Assembly (NCBI RefSeq): GCF_016808095.1
Contig: NC_068978.1
Location: 21,630,806 to 21,694,805 of the forward strand
DNA from: Vigna angularis
Taxonomy: Eukaryota; Streptophyta; Magnoliopsida; Fabales; Fabaceae
Length of the DNA: 64,000 bases
Reading direction: 5' to 3'
Shown here: positions 1-11,498 of the stretch, one piece after another
How the letters are laid out: each line of letters opens with the position of its first letter
How positions within the stretch are numbered: the first letter of the stretch is position 1
Notes under the pieces: model-generated
The model's database searches: none
What the model saw: the letters and a program-made list of their open reading frames with translations, nothing else
Told to the model about the DNA's origin: nothing
Made by a program: the position numbers and the translations under genes

Positions 1-592
1 GTTGAAGGAGCTCATCAAAATCATGCAAGGCAGCATGAAGCTGCCTAGGATAAGAAAACGCAAGACCCTCGAAATGTTGTGGAGCTAGTAGTGTAGATCT
101 TGGCACATGCCGTACAAACATGTGTCATTGGTATAAATGGCAAGATTTTCACTCCAAATTGGTATGTATGTCACACGGGGACAAAAAGACGGGTTTTACT
201 GAGATCTGAATAGTGGATCTAATAACAATACAAAATTTAGCATCAAACTCTTTTCATTGTTCTCATTTTATGTAGGAATGAATTCAAGGCTCTAGGTAAA
301 ATTAAATATTCAGCTGGAACGTGTGTTTCTAAGATAATACGAGTGTTTTATTTATATTGTGAAAATGGAATTGATACAATAAATAAAGAGATTTGATGTC
401 CTCTAATAACAAGGTATTATATGAGAATAAATAAAATTGTTTCTTGATTATGTAGGATCAGTTCATTATTTCTATAATTATAATAAAGAAAATTGATTTC
501 ACTTAAACAAGACTTGTTTTTCTTCTACTTCCTATATCTTGAATGACATTGTCTTTCCTTTGGTGGACATTTTTTAACAATTCATTTGTCAG
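1..592. other. Intron or upstream stretch without a recognised exon
   Basis: This stretch precedes the first symplekin exon that can be read. No segment translates into symplekin-like protein, so it is probably intron, possibly with old transposon sequence in the first 200 bases. It ends in a pyrimidine-containing acceptor (AG at 591-592). Nothing else can be supported. Confidence 0.45.
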
Positions 593-919
593 GTAATACC
601 GATTTTTCCTCACATTGTGAATCTTCCTTTGGAGAAGTTCCAAACAGCACTTGGTCGCATATTACAGGTAATCATTTGTTTTATAATTATAGTAGAGCTT
701 ATTTAGAGCTACAACCAAGCATGGTAGTTAGTATATTGGTAATAGAATTCATACTGTGTGAGCCATTTATCGAAACTGGATTAGAAACTCAAACAAGGAA
801 ACTGAAAAGTTTGTATAGAAGTTTCAAAAGTTTACAGATATACCACTGACACTTTGAGGATCCAGAAACCTCCCGTTAATCAACTAATAGTTATCACACC
901 CAAGACCTGAAAATGCATT

Positions 920-975
<56 letters not shown>

Positions 976-3900
976 TAAGCTTCCCAACACAACAACAAAC
1001 TTAAATACAAACAGATTTTACAGCTGTTTGAGTTAAAAGCATTAGCTGTGTTTTTTCTTTTCCCTTGTTTCTTCCTTCATAGACCTTCGTGTAGAAGGTT
1101 GTAACCGAACAATACCCGCCCCATCAAGATGCACCTTCTCCCCAAAGTGGAATTGTGGAAAATGTTTAGTGATTACAGAAACTTCCTCCTAGTTGTGATT
1201 CCTGCTATACAATATCAGGATAATTGAGTTTCATGTTGCTTCTCCTCAAAACTAACTTCCCCTGTTTTTGTGCTCTTCTTCTTCCTCATGCCCTTCTATT
1301 AATACCATGGCATTAAGTTGTTTGTTCTTGCATTCATGATTCACATCCGTTTTGATATTTTCTTGAAGCTCTGACTATGTCAACCTTTTAAAGTTGCCTT
1401 TATTGTGACCATCACTGTTAGCCTTTATGTCATTACTGCCCTTACTGGTAACAGATTGAGAAAAAGAATTTGCTTCTTGTGATGATCTGGGTGGTGCTGA
1501 ATTCATCGCTGCCATTGATCCTGGAGGTGTTGTTATCCATTCCTTTGATCCTTTTTGAATAGGAAAACTCCTACCCCTTCGTGTGTCTCTATAATCCCTA
1601 TTGTCTTTACTTCTGCTATATTCTTCCTTTCAATAGCGTGGGCTTTGTTCATCATTTTTGAAAGGTTATGTTTTATACAATTTGGATTTTGCTATGATCT
1701 CTTCCAACAACCCATTAAAAAAAATGTCATTGAATATTACTCATCCAACCCCTTAACGACACCAACAAATCTTTCAAACTGTGTGATTAGTTCATTATTC
1801 TACTACTTCGGAGTCAACAATGATTCAAAAGGGTTTCCTATCAAAATCAGTTGGAATCTTTGAATGAGAGCATTCTTGAAACCAATAACTTGAAAAAGAG
1901 AGTGGCTTTATTATTTTCATTCATATCAATTATATTCTCCTTACCTCTATTTGTAGCAATCTAATCTCTTAAAAAAGGGATATAAGGAAACAATATATTG
2001 AAAAATAATCTAGAAGATCCTACAAATATTTTTTCTAATTAGGAAGATTCTGTAGATATTTTCTCTAATTAAGAAGATTCTATAAATATTTTCTCTAATT
2101 ACAACACAATCCAAGACTGATTTGGGTTGCATGTTTCCTACTATTGAAGCCGAAATAGCGCATTTGCCTTCCATCGCCACCATAACCACTTTCAATTTCT
2201 CCTCTTGAACCTCTCAAGCGGAAATAGCGCTCAGCTTTTCCTATCCATCCCATACCATCTACTTCAAATACAGGAATGTCAACCTGCCTCCATTTATCAC
2301 AATATTTATTTCCCAAGAACGTTTCACTTGCTTATTCTTCTTGTGTACCTTCACTAGGGACTCTTTGATTTATAGAATTTGCTGCACTAGCACCTTTCCC
2401 ACATCCTTAAGTCACAAATCTTTCCACGATCTTTTCCAACCACGTCATGTGTGAATCCTGTTGTGCAAGACGAGATTCCAAATTTGCTTCCATTTGGGTC
2501 AATCTTGTGTCTAATCTTGCTTCAAAACCCTCTGTAGTGCTTCCACTTGTGTCTCCATCATTCTTTTAGTCACCGTGTGTAATAACCCATAGAGCCGGAA
2601 AGAACTTTGATAGCAGTTTATAGAAACTGGATCAGAAACTCAAAAATGGGGAACAAACACTTAATGAAACTGAAAAGTGTGCATAGAAGTTTCAAAAGTT
2701 TACAGATACACCACTAGCACTAGGAGGGTTCAGGAAACCTCCCACTAATCGAGTAATATTTCTCACACACCCAAGACTTGAAAACGCACCTATATATATA
2801 CAAGCTTTCCAACACAACAACAAGCTTAACTACCAAGATTTTGCAACTGTTTGAATTAAAGTAATTATCTGTATTTTCATTTTCCCTTGTTTCTTCTTTC
2901 ATCTACCTTTGTAATAGGAGTTCGAACCCTAATGGTCATGAAGCTTGAGATTTGAATTGCTGAACAGCTTTTTTTTTGTGGCTGTGTCTTGGAGTGAATT
3001 GTACGAGTTAGTTTGGAATATTCATCAAAACTTTTTGGCATGCGTAATGTGATCCCTGATATTTTGCTGGAAGACCACAAGGATTCCCAGTTAAAGTAAT
3101 AAAGAAAAACTATTGCAATTTGAGGCACAATAATGGCTATATTTTTAAAATACTGTTTTTTATAAAATGTCTCATTTGTTATGTTTTTAAAATACTGTTT
3201 TTTATAAAATGCCTTATTTGTTATGCTTTTATAATGGCTATATTTTTTAAATAGTGTTATCTAAAACAAACAATGCCTCATTTGTTAGGATTAGCCCTAC
3301 ACATGAAATTTAGAGCTTGTGTTTAAGTTTTAACTTCCATGATTACCAAACCTTGTGGGATATTATACATTTAATTATAATTAAAAAAATAGTTCCCAAT
3401 TGTTGAGTAGATTTTTGTTATTTAATTAATTGTAGAGTTCTTTCCCAGGGATCATCACAGTCTGGTCCGGTGCTTTCTCCGGCTGAAGTTTTAATTGCAA
3501 TTCATGGAATTGATCCTGAAAGGGATGGAATTCCCTTGAAAAAGGTAGGTATACAATGATATTTGGTTTTATTAAAAAGTGAAACATTTTTCACAATTAA
3601 GTGTTTTTATATGCAGGTGACAGATGCATGCAATGCTTGTTTTGAGCAGCGACAAACTTTTACGCAGGAAGTTATTGCAAGAGTTTTGAATCAGTTGGTG
3701 TGTTATGCGAAAATTGTTTTATATGTTTGGGCCTTTGCAAGTTAGTTGATCTCACACGGCAAATGATTTTTAATGCAGGTTGAGCAGATTCCTCCACCTT
3801 TACTATTCATGCGTACAGTGTTACAAGCAATTGGTGCTTTTCCAACACTGGTAAGAACCTTACCTTTCCCAGGAAATGTTATAATGTTTTCAATTATTTA

Positions 3901-6900
3901 TTGTGGACTAGAATCAAAGAATTCTACGGTTAGTTGATTGTTTCCAACTATTAGTGTTGAATATACTAAAACTAGATATAAGATTAATCTCCCTTATGTC
4001 TAAAACACACATAGGATTATATATTTATAATGAAGAATGATACAAGTATATATGACAACAAAACATAAATATGGTAAATAGAAGATATTGTTAAAACCAA
4101 GGTTGTCAAACTCGAGAGTTTACGTAGACTCGTGAGAGTCCAGTAAACTCAAATCATAAACTCGTAAGAGTTTACTTTACATGAAAAAGATATAAATTCA
4201 TAAAAATCTTTTTCATAGAAATATTGTTATTGTGAAACATAAATTGATATATTAAAAAGTCTCTATATCTAATCCTCTAATAATGACATCATTATCTCTA
4301 TCATCATTTTTCTGGAATATTTTTACTTTTACTTTTAATTGTTGAAAATGCACTTGATTTAACTTTTACCTAGTTTGATAGGTTTCCAGGCATAACAAGA
4401 TAAACTTTTTCACTACAAACATAAAAGATAAAATGCCAAACAGCTTAAAATATTGTCTCAGCAAGGTTGTTCAACAGTCCAATGTGCATAATTTTATTAA
4501 AAATAAAATGAATAGTATGGTGCTATAAAATGAAAACCATTAAATATTGTGCCGTAAATGCTTTGGTAATAAAACATGAAATCAATTTAAACATCAGGTG
4601 GCAGAGGGTTTACACTTTCGCAACCCTTTGAAGACGAGATTGACGGCCAGATCGACGACAAAGGCCAGATCGACGGCGACGACTCGATCGACGGCGATGA
4701 CCCGATCGACGGCGACAGCACGAACGGCGCGAACGAAGGCGAGATCGAATGACGACAAGGAAGGCGTGACAGAGGGCGAGATCGACGACGAACGACAAAG
4801 GCGAGATCGAACGATGAGATTGACAGCAAGAGTGCGAGAAAGGAGATGAACAGTGAGAACAAAAGCAGTGAGTGAATCGGTTCAACGAAAGCTCTAAAAA
4901 CCTAATCTGGTGAGTCCTAAAAAAATTTCTTCTCAAACTCGCAAAATCAGAACCCAACTCGCGATTTCAGGCGAGTTTAACGAGCCTATCACCATTTCCC
5001 CTCAAACAATTCTCAGTTTCCTAAAAGACTTAGTGAAAATATGTGCTAACTGATCATTAGAGTTAACGAACTCAGTCTTGATGTCTTCATATACAATCTT
5101 TTCTCAAATGAAATGATAGTCAATCTTAATGTGTTTAGACATTTCATGAAAGATATGATTAAAACTGATATGAAGAGTTGTGTAATTGTCACATTATAAG
5201 TGTCATTTGAGTGACATTTCCAAATTGTAACTCTCTAAGCAATTGTTTAAGACAGACAAGTTCACAAGTGGTTGAGGCCATAGCTCTATATTTTGTATCT
5301 GCACTAGATCTTGCCACAACACGTTGTTTCTTGCTTTTCCAAGAAATCAAGTTATCACCAATGGAGACACAATACCCAAGGTAGATCTTCTATCAGAAAG
5401 AGATACTTGAGAATTAAACTGTAAAATAATTCTAGAGGGCTTAATTGATTCCTCTCATGATCTTCTATTTATAAGAATAAATTGATACAAAAGTACATGA
5501 TAAATACGGTAACCTTAGACACAATATAATCATGATAAATAGGATAATCCTAGACACAATATAATCATGATAAATAGGGTAACCCTTGACACAATATAAT
5601 CATGATAAATTAGGATAAATATCCTAACAGAGATCTTGCCCAATCAACATCTAAATAGCAAAAAACTTTTGTATGGTTATTGGAATCATATAAAACAATC
5701 CTTTTCCGGGAGATCCTTTAACGTACTTTAATATATGGACGATTGCATTCACTGTCTCACTGACTGCATTCACCGTATTCATCTCCTTCAGTCTCACTGC
5801 CGCATGCACTTATGTTGCTGCTCACAGCTACTCTCTGCCGCCAGCCGTCACCACCATTCCCTGTTGTCTTATGATTTGTTGTTATTTTAAATTTTCCCAA
5901 CAACTTGAATTTCATAATCTATGGAGAGTCAAAATCCATGAATAATTGACTTAGGTGCATTTGTTCATAATTCTGGTAATATCCTTTTGTTCTCTTATCT
6001 TTCCTTTCCCAAAACACATCATTTCATAGTCCTAGCCAATGGATCTAGAGTAGCTTGCTAAGGAATGTCATCCCTCCCTTGTGCACTTATGTAGGTAAAA
6101 CAATTCCTTCAAGAACTAGATTTTTTGAGATTCAGCCAATGAAGATTTATTGTGATAACCAAGTTGCTCTCCACATTGCTTTTAATATAGTGTTTCATGA
6201 GACAACTAAACACATAAATTGACTGTGATTTTATTTCAGAAGTTTGTTGTCCAAGGAAATCTGCACTAAGTTTGTTGGATCAAATGATCAACTTGTACAT
6301 GTATTAACGAAATCTTGTAGAGGACCTTGGATAAAATTTATTTGTTCTATGTTTGGCACATACAATTTGTATGCTCCAACTTAGAAGAGTGTTAGAATAA
6401 ATAGTGTCAAATTGTATTTATTGTAAAGTTGTTGTATGCCTTGTGTTGTACCTAGTTTCTAGATTTTCATATTCTCTTCTTTTTCCCCACTATTGTACTT
6501 GATGTATTCAAAGCTATTATTGTGAGATCCCAATAGAGGGAAATTCACTCATTCATTCTCTACTTTTTTGTATTTTTCTCAAGTACAACATTTAAACTCG
6601 TTTTGAAGCCCCAAATATATATTCATTAAAGCTTTGCCAGTTAACTTTTCACTGTTGCGCAATATGGCAGCTTTGAGTAATTGATTATTTTCTAACTGAA
6701 AACGTTCTACCGTTGTTGATAGGACATGTATATCTAGAAACCTAACAATTGTTCATTGAGATCTGTTTGGTTTGAATTTGATATATTTGAACTAGTTATT
6801 GACTTGTATAAATTACTGTAGGTGGACTTTATCATGGGGATTCTTTCTCGCCTTGTGACAAAGCAGGTTCATATATTATTGTTTTGTTTTTTGTAATCTA

Positions 6901-8612
6901 TTTTATTGTTCTGTGTGCTTACTCATTGCTAAATGAACTGTTGCAGATATGGAAATATCCGAAGTTGTGGGTGGGATTCTTGAAGTGTGTGCAGCTGACA
7001 AAACCACAGTCATTTAGCGTTTTGCTTCAGGTATTATTATATATGTTTACTCTTGTTATCAGGAACTTACTGTCATTTTTGAAGTTATGGCACAGTTCTG
7101 AATTAGTTTTCAGAGTCTCTGTTCATTATTGCGCCCTTACATACCTATTCTATATGATGAACGTATAACTTAAATAAGATGAAACTATCAATTATTTGTT
7201 TCCTACAGGAGGAGCTCCGCACGAAATATGTGGAACAATAGCTACTGAGAAACTTTAGTGTTGATTTCTTGGGTTAACTGTTAATATCGCAATTTAATGC
7301 TGTTGCTTTCAAATTGTACTTTATTCTATTAAATCATAAGATCTTTGTACGTTTTCTTGTGGCTATTCCGAGAGCTTTTGAAACAAGCTTAGTTACATAA
7401 AATTCTGGTCCAATGGAATTTCAGAGTTGGCACACTTGCATGAAATCTTCGTGTTGCGAAATCCTCCCATTTGTTGCTTCGTTTTGTGACTCTTTTGCTC
7501 CTTCTCAATCCCCCAGAATATGGCTTTACTGCCACTTGGTGGTGTTTCGTAACTAACTCTGATGCGTGGGTACTGTTATGCCACTGATATCCTCCATCAT
7601 GTGGCAGCTCTGCATGCTAGATTACTGATAGTCTTACAATTGGAAATATGACTGCAGTAGTTAGATTATTATAATTATTTTTTTTATGTGAAGAGAATTG
7701 CATGGTCTGTATTCTAAAGAAATATTTTAGATGGCATTCAATCGTAGAGCTTGACCTCACTTTTATATACCAGATGGGTTTGGGAAGGGTTAATAAAATG
7801 TAGAAGTCAGTTGCTTTTAATATCTTTTTTTAAATAATTACATTGCTCATACTTAATTATCGTTTTAAGTGAGTCTTTTTCCTTCATTTTTCACAAGTTT
7901 GATATAGAAAATTTCAGTAGCTTAATTTCCTCTCTTTTTTTTCTTGGGTACGCATTCTTTATTCTTTGAGTTTGAGTTTAGATGGTTTTTTTAAAAGCTT
8001 TTGAAATTTTAAGACATGTCTGTTCTAATGCTTTTTCTTGTGGTGTATGCTTGCAAGCAGCTGCCTCCAGCACAATTGGAGAATGCATTAAATAGAATTT
8101 CAGCCTTGAAGGCACCATTGATTGCACATGCTAGCCAGCCAGATATACAATCCAAACTTCCGAGGTTCAAAATTTCACTGGACACAACATTGCCATGAAT
8201 TTATCTTTTTCTTTCCTTTCTCTACATCTTATTGATGGTGATCTCGTTTCATTCTTGTTTAAAAACTGTATCTTTTTGGGACGGGGTGTAGCCAGTGTGT
8301 TTATTTTTTAACAACATTGATTCTAAGTTTTTGAATGTGTTTAGGGCTATGCTAGTTGTTCTTGGAATTGCATCCGATTCTCAAGTCTCATCAAGTCAAG
8401 CACAAACTACTCAGACACAGATTACTCAGACACAAACTAGTCAGACACAAACTAGTCAAACACAAACTAGTCAGACACAAACTAGTCAGACACAAACTAG
8501 TCAAACACATACTACTCAGACACAAACTAGTCAAACACAGACTGGTGAGACAAGCAACTCAGACAAGGACACAGTGACAGAGAAATCTAAAGAATCATCT
8601 ACCGCGAGCTAA
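593..8612 (+). CDS. ESP4: Symplekin/ESP4-like mRNA 3'-end processing factor, C-terminal part (8 exons)
   Basis: Symplekin is a scaffold of the nuclear cleavage and polyadenylation complex. Eight coding exons are readable: 593-667, 3449-3544, 3617-3697, 3779-3850, 6822-6866, 6947-7030, 8061-8164 and 8345-8612 (stop TAA). All are bounded by AG and GT. Joins are phase 0 except 8164/8345, which splits an Arg codon. Spliced, they encode 274 residues. The symplekin C-terminal domain is recognisable from [75 protein letters not shown] and [20 protein letters not shown]. The N-terminal exons lie outside the window. Introns 1 (2.8 kb) and 4 (3.0 kb) are swollen by retrotransposon remains but splice signals are intact. 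After the conserved domain comes a Gln/Thr/Ser repeat tail. The identification rests on remembered family similarity; paralogue assignment within symplekins is less sure. Confidence 0.9.
919..978. repeat. (AT)n microsatellite
   Basis: About 60 bases of nearly pure AT/TA dinucleotide repeat lie inside the left direct repeat of the intron 1 element. The right copy has only a short TATATATATA at the matching place, so the tract expanded after insertion. Confidence 0.95.
2010..2561 (-). pseudogene. Gypsy gag fragment (capsid region), broken
   Basis: Read on the minus strand from about 2561 downward, the translation begins with METQVEALQ, passes through a stretch resembling [17 protein letters not shown], and continues into [20 protein letters not shown]. 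This is the N-terminal capsid signature of plant Ty3/gypsy gag (x-IPxFxGxxxxxWxxxxERYF). The frame shifts near 2190, after which [20 protein letters not shown] continues the family pattern in another frame. Several stops are present and no pol follows. It lies within the host intron and is certainly non-functional. Confidence 0.65.
3131..3290. repeat. Short AT-rich tandem repeat
   Basis: Three imperfect copies of a roughly 50-bp unit contain TATTTTTAAAATACTG, TTTTTTATAAAATG and CATTTGTTATG. They lie in intron 1 about 150 bp before the acceptor. No function is suggested. Confidence 0.7.
3851..5019. other. First part of symplekin intron 4; unclassified repeat DNA
   Basis: No host exon is recognisable here. 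From about 4088 there is a run of related ACTCG/CTCGTAAGAG sequence, and near 4930-4990 another run with CAAACTCGC, AACTCGCG and GCGAGTTTAA. Between them lies a GC-rich repeat block, entered separately. The similarity of the two flanks hints at one transposon with degenerate ends, but no clean inverted repeat can be aligned by eye. Confidence 0.4.
4631..4850. repeat. GC-rich GATCGACGGCGA-type degenerate repeat
   Basis: A 220-bp island with many variants of GATCGACGGCGACG and CGAGATCGA lies inside an otherwise AT-rich intron. It leaves long open frames on both strands (Thr/Arg/Ala-rich on +, Ser/Arg-rich on -), as expected from a short-period repeat lacking stops. Those frames are not taken as genes. 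Confidence 0.6.
5405..5629 (-). mobile_element. Solo-LTR-like insertion inside the copia fragment, 5-bp TSD GAGAT
   Basis: On the minus strand the insert starts TGTTAGGATATTTATCC and splits the copia coding sequence between the DADW-like and DRRSTLG motifs. The same five bases, GAGAT, lie at 5400-5404 and 5630-5634. It contains a TATA-like TATAAATAG on the minus strand near 5470 and a 35-bp tandem repeat. Its other end (AAGT on the minus strand) is not the canonical CA, so that end has mutated or been trimmed. Confidence 0.65.
5519..5623. repeat. 35-bp tandem repeat, three copies
   Basis: Units starting at 5519, 5554 and 5589 each begin ACACAATATAATCATGATAA and then diverge slightly. They lie within the inserted LTR. 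The preceding bases (CATGATAAATACGGTAACC) resemble the end of a fourth, partial unit. Confidence 0.85.
5915..6389 (+). pseudogene. Second copia fragment: protease fused to RNase H end by deletion
   Basis: On the plus strand a degenerate protease-like stretch (WIIDLGA, then LSFPKHIIS and VLANGSRVA near 5930-6060) is followed within about 70 bp by the end of copia RNase H ([22 protein letters not shown], and a [20 protein letters not shown] tail). Integrase and reverse transcriptase are missing, so a large internal deletion occurred. It lies in the opposite orientation to the copia fragment at 5020-5740 and directly precedes an LTR. Confidence 0.65.
6390..6590 (+). mobile_element. LTR (about 201 bp) at the 3' end of the plus-strand copia fragment
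   Basis: The segment starts TGTTAGAATAAATAG right after the end of the polyprotein and a short purine run (GAAGAG), and ends TCAAGTACAACA. TG...CA ends and position fit a 3' LTR. The 5' LTR is not found. It is followed by 230 bp of ordinary intron and then the symplekin exon at 6822. Confidence 0.6.
7209..7241 (+). other. Possible alternative terminal exon of the symplekin gene
   Basis: Within intron 6 (7031-8060) an acceptor-like TTTCCTACAG (ending 7208) is followed, in the phase left by the upstream exon, by ten codons ([10 protein letters not shown]) and a TAG stop. Used instead of the exon at 8061, it would remove the end of the conserved domain and the repeat tail. The family pattern joins SVLLQ directly to LPPAQL, so this is not the main path. 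It may be a cryptic site. Confidence 0.35.
8400..8549 (+). repeat. 15-bp coding minisatellite (Gln-Thr-Ser repeats) in the last symplekin exon
   Basis: About ten copies of a 15-bp unit (consensus ACTAGTCAGACACAA) encode TSQTQ pentapeptides, with variants [10 protein letters not shown] and TSQTH. Synonymous differences (CAG/CAA) between units show some age. The repeat follows the conserved C-terminal domain and should form a flexible polar tail. A number of units that varies between accessions would be expected. Confidence 0.9.
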
Positions 8613-8950
8613 AATATAAGCAACCATGATGATGTGGTGGAATTTACTATTCAACTGCGAGTCTCAGGTTGAATTAGCCTAGGCCTGACCGAGACTAACC
8701 GCAATCAGCTCTGTCCGACAGAGGAATAAGGAGCTAATACTGATAATTCAACACATTCAGATAGCTAAATAGTTGGGCTGTGCTCAGGGTTTTTGTGCCC
8801 TTCACTGTACCTTGGCATTAGGCAACAACCCAGCGTGTACATGTATATAGATGGAATAATGTGTATTGGAATGGAATGGGTTCCTATTTTGGCCCCCAAT
8901 TTTATTTTATTTTATTTACTGTTTGAACATAATGTGTTCCTATTAAAATG
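8613..8950 (+). other. Probable 3' untranslated region of the symplekin gene
   Basis: This is the non-coding sequence after the TAA stop. An AATAAT near 8855 and AT-rich sequence around 8900-8950 could serve as polyadenylation signals. The exact cleavage site cannot be set from sequence alone. Confidence 0.4.
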
Positions 8951-11200
8951 TGTATATACACGTTGATTTTCCCCAGTGGAAACTATTTTAGCGTTTGTCT
9001 TGCGCATCTGTATCTCTGATTAAGACAAGGATCAGAGAATCTTTACACATACTCTACTTTTTTAGATTTGCTTTTGAAATTGTGTTGAGTTACTTCGATC
9101 TCTAATTTATTTGCAACGATTTCATAATAAAATACGAAATTACGTTCATGTTTTTGCCATTATGTTGGAGTACGAAATAAAATGTCTGAAGTGTTTGTTG
9201 GCATTAATTTGAACAATATATAGATGTACTGAGTTTAGTAATTAGTGAACTTGTGGTAATTGTTAAATACAAAATCTGTTTTCGGCAAACAATCTTCCCA
9301 TGGCTTAATTTAGCATTAACTTCATCCTATATAATTTGGGCTTAATTTCCCTTTTAGCACTTTAAATCGATGATTTAAGTATAGATGAAGTTATCTTCTC
9401 TTATATTTTAAATTAATAAATTAGTCTAATACTTACTATTTAGTCTGGGGGCCACCTTTTATACTATTAATAGCGTGTCTAGCGACAGACCGATGTCTTT
9501 CCCTTGTAGGCATTTCGTACCTTGCGCAAGCTCCAGTATTGTACATTTACTGTACAGTACATATGGATTTGATTGTAAGAAATTCGTAAAATTAAGGGAT
9601 TGAGATAGGAATTTATTTGGTAGATTTTCTCCTTATATAGTCTTCGGAGATTTATTTCATGAGATTCGATTCCTTTACTATAGGGGATTTGTTTCTTGTA
9701 TAACCTTGTTTTTCTCTTCGTAAAATTACCGATTCAAAATCAACAAAAGAAGATTTCAGTTTTTCCCAAAATGATTGCTGGACTCTAAGGCATTAGAGCT
9801 TCTACAGATTAAATGGAAAAAAGCTATTATGCAAATGATTCCAACTTGTATGCACTATGAGATGATTCTAATGAATTTCTTTTTTATGCAGAGAATGAAA
9901 GAATCTAAAATCTCCAATTGGGTATTAGTTCGCATGCAGTAAAACTGAGATTTATGAATGATGATATGCAGTGCAGAAATTTAATTCAACGAATGCTATA
10001 TATGAATGCCATGCAGATGCTGAAGTAATCAAGATAGAACAATTTGCAGGATATGTAAAAATCACCAAGGAACCAAAATTAACAGAAGTGATACCCTAAT
10101 CATGGAACAACAAGATCGACTTATAAAGCATAATTTAAAGAAAAATACTCCGAAATTAAAAGTCTTAAGAATGAATTTAAAAAGACAACAAAGCATACCA
10201 AAGCTCAGAATTAAATGTTTGATTTGTTTAGTTAACTGAATCATAACCTGCCAAGAAGACATCTTGATTAATATAGACCCACTTTGGAATCCTATAGGTT
10301 CTTGATTAGAGACAAAATAGTGCAAATTTTCATTCAGTCTCCAGACAAAACAAAACTTTAATTCTGAATTAACAGTGAACACAGAAAGAATGAACAAGGC
10401 AAAGCGTTTAGAAACTACCATAAGGCAGAAATCAAGATTGTGAAAATAGAGCATGTCGCAAAATTGAAAGATGCAGAAATTGAAAGATAAAAGAAACAAG
10501 GTTCAGAGGCAAGAAGACAGTAAATTTATAGAATTGAAATCGAATTGACGTCAAGACAAACCAAGTTTATTAACACAAAAAAACCTTTTCACATCACCCA
10601 TTTGACGTGTCACATGAGCAAAGAGCCAATTTTAAAATGGTATCATGACATACTTACATTCATTTGATATAGAGTATATGGATAAAATGATCTTAAAAGT
10701 ATAAAATCTTGTATTTTTTCAAGAAAAAAGAGAGTAAAAAGTAAATAAGAGTAGAGTCAAATAAATATAAAAAATTTAGGTGTGTCAATAATTTTTCTTT
10801 TAAATATAATTGGTGACATTTTTATAATTAAAATATTAAAAGTTGGCCATTTAAATACATAACGTCAAAAGGCTCTTTGATGTTAGCAGCCCTAGCTTGA
10901 CATCTTTGGGTGTCTGTTTGTCCCTTATCCTACGTTTTCGATGTCTGTTTCCTTATGATCAATGTCGAACTATTTAAAAACATAAAAGAAACAATGCGAA
11001 CCACATATCTTTTCATTGCTCTTTCATGCTTTCTTTTCTTACCGACCCAATAGGTGATATGACCTTGAAGATGTGTACGAAGGTAACTTTTCCTTCGTTT
11101 AAAATCAAATGCAACTTATTTCCTTGCCTTCCTTGGGCTTTTCTTGTGTTTTGGACCAAATGGTTTTTGCACTACTAGTTTTGCAAGGCTCCAAGGCTCT
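8951..11200. other. Intergenic region, no supported gene
   Basis: AT-rich sequence without recognisable protein similarity. A 145-codon open frame on the minus strand (10062-10499) is Phe/Leu/Cys-rich, has no familiar motif, and lies in sequence whose plus strand is A-rich, so it is probably chance. No RNA gene was recognised. Confidence 0.5.
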
Positions 11201-11461
11201 CGTTTGCAGTAATGTTGACAAGTACAAAGGTCATGTTTGACTACGACATTCAGCAACTTGTTAATAATGTTGGTGTAAATCAAAAACAGAATCAGTTATG
11301 TTTTTTATGTATAAATTTGTATTCATCTTCAGTAATGAAAATACAAAACATATATAATGTACTTGAGTCTTCTCTTCTTCCTATCTTTCTCAATCTTCTG
11401 TTCTCTACTTTCCCCCATTCCTTTGTAGCCTTTCTTTTCTTTCTTCCTCTAAAACTCTAGA

Positions 11462-11475
11462 TGGTACCAAGAGCT
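11462..11475 (+). other. Putative primer-binding site of a copia element
   Basis: TGGTACCAAGAGCT resembles the initiator-Met tRNA primer site of copia elements (TGGTATCAGAGC) with a few changes. It lies directly between a pyrimidine-rich, LTR-like stretch (about 11270-11460) and the gag reading frame that follows. Confidence 0.5.
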
Positions 11476-11498
11476 TAACAGAAAGATCTTTGTGAAGT

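Larger units (their letters stand above)
765..2940 (-). mobile_element. Truncated gypsy-like LTR element in symplekin intron 1
   Basis: Two direct repeats of about 320 bp (765-1115 and 2616-2935, approximate) share blocks such as GAAACTGAAAAGT, AGAAGTTTCAAAAGTTTACA and CACACCCAAGAC. They flank about 1.5 kb that contains a gag fragment on the minus strand. This is the layout of an LTR retrotransposon that kept only gag. Clear divergence between the repeats suggests an old insertion. Exact TG/CA ends and target duplications were not found. Confidence 0.6.
5020..5740 (-). pseudogene. Copia pol fragment (RNase H / C-terminus) in symplekin intron 4
   Basis: Reading the minus strand from 5740 down, the translation runs through [14 protein letters not shown] and a DxDW-like segment. 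It is then interrupted by a 225-bp insertion, resumes with DRRSTLG and [17 protein letters not shown], and ends with [11 protein letters not shown] and [13 protein letters not shown]. These are the ordered landmarks of the Ty1/copia RNase H and polyprotein end. Frameshifts and stops are present. Reverse transcriptase is missing. Confidence 0.8.

Noticed and set aside
586..849. 87-codon frame covering the first symplekin exon
   Set aside because: It is in a different phase from the exon's family-matching frame (593-667) and runs into the intron.
4587..4957. Overlapping open frames of 83-115 codons on both strands
   Set aside because: They lie inside a GC-rich short-period repeat in an intron; all frames stay open for composition reasons and none resembles a protein family.
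10062..10499. 145-codon minus-strand open frame
   Set aside because: Phe/Leu/Cys-rich translation of A-rich sequence, no motif, no promoter-like context; probably chance.
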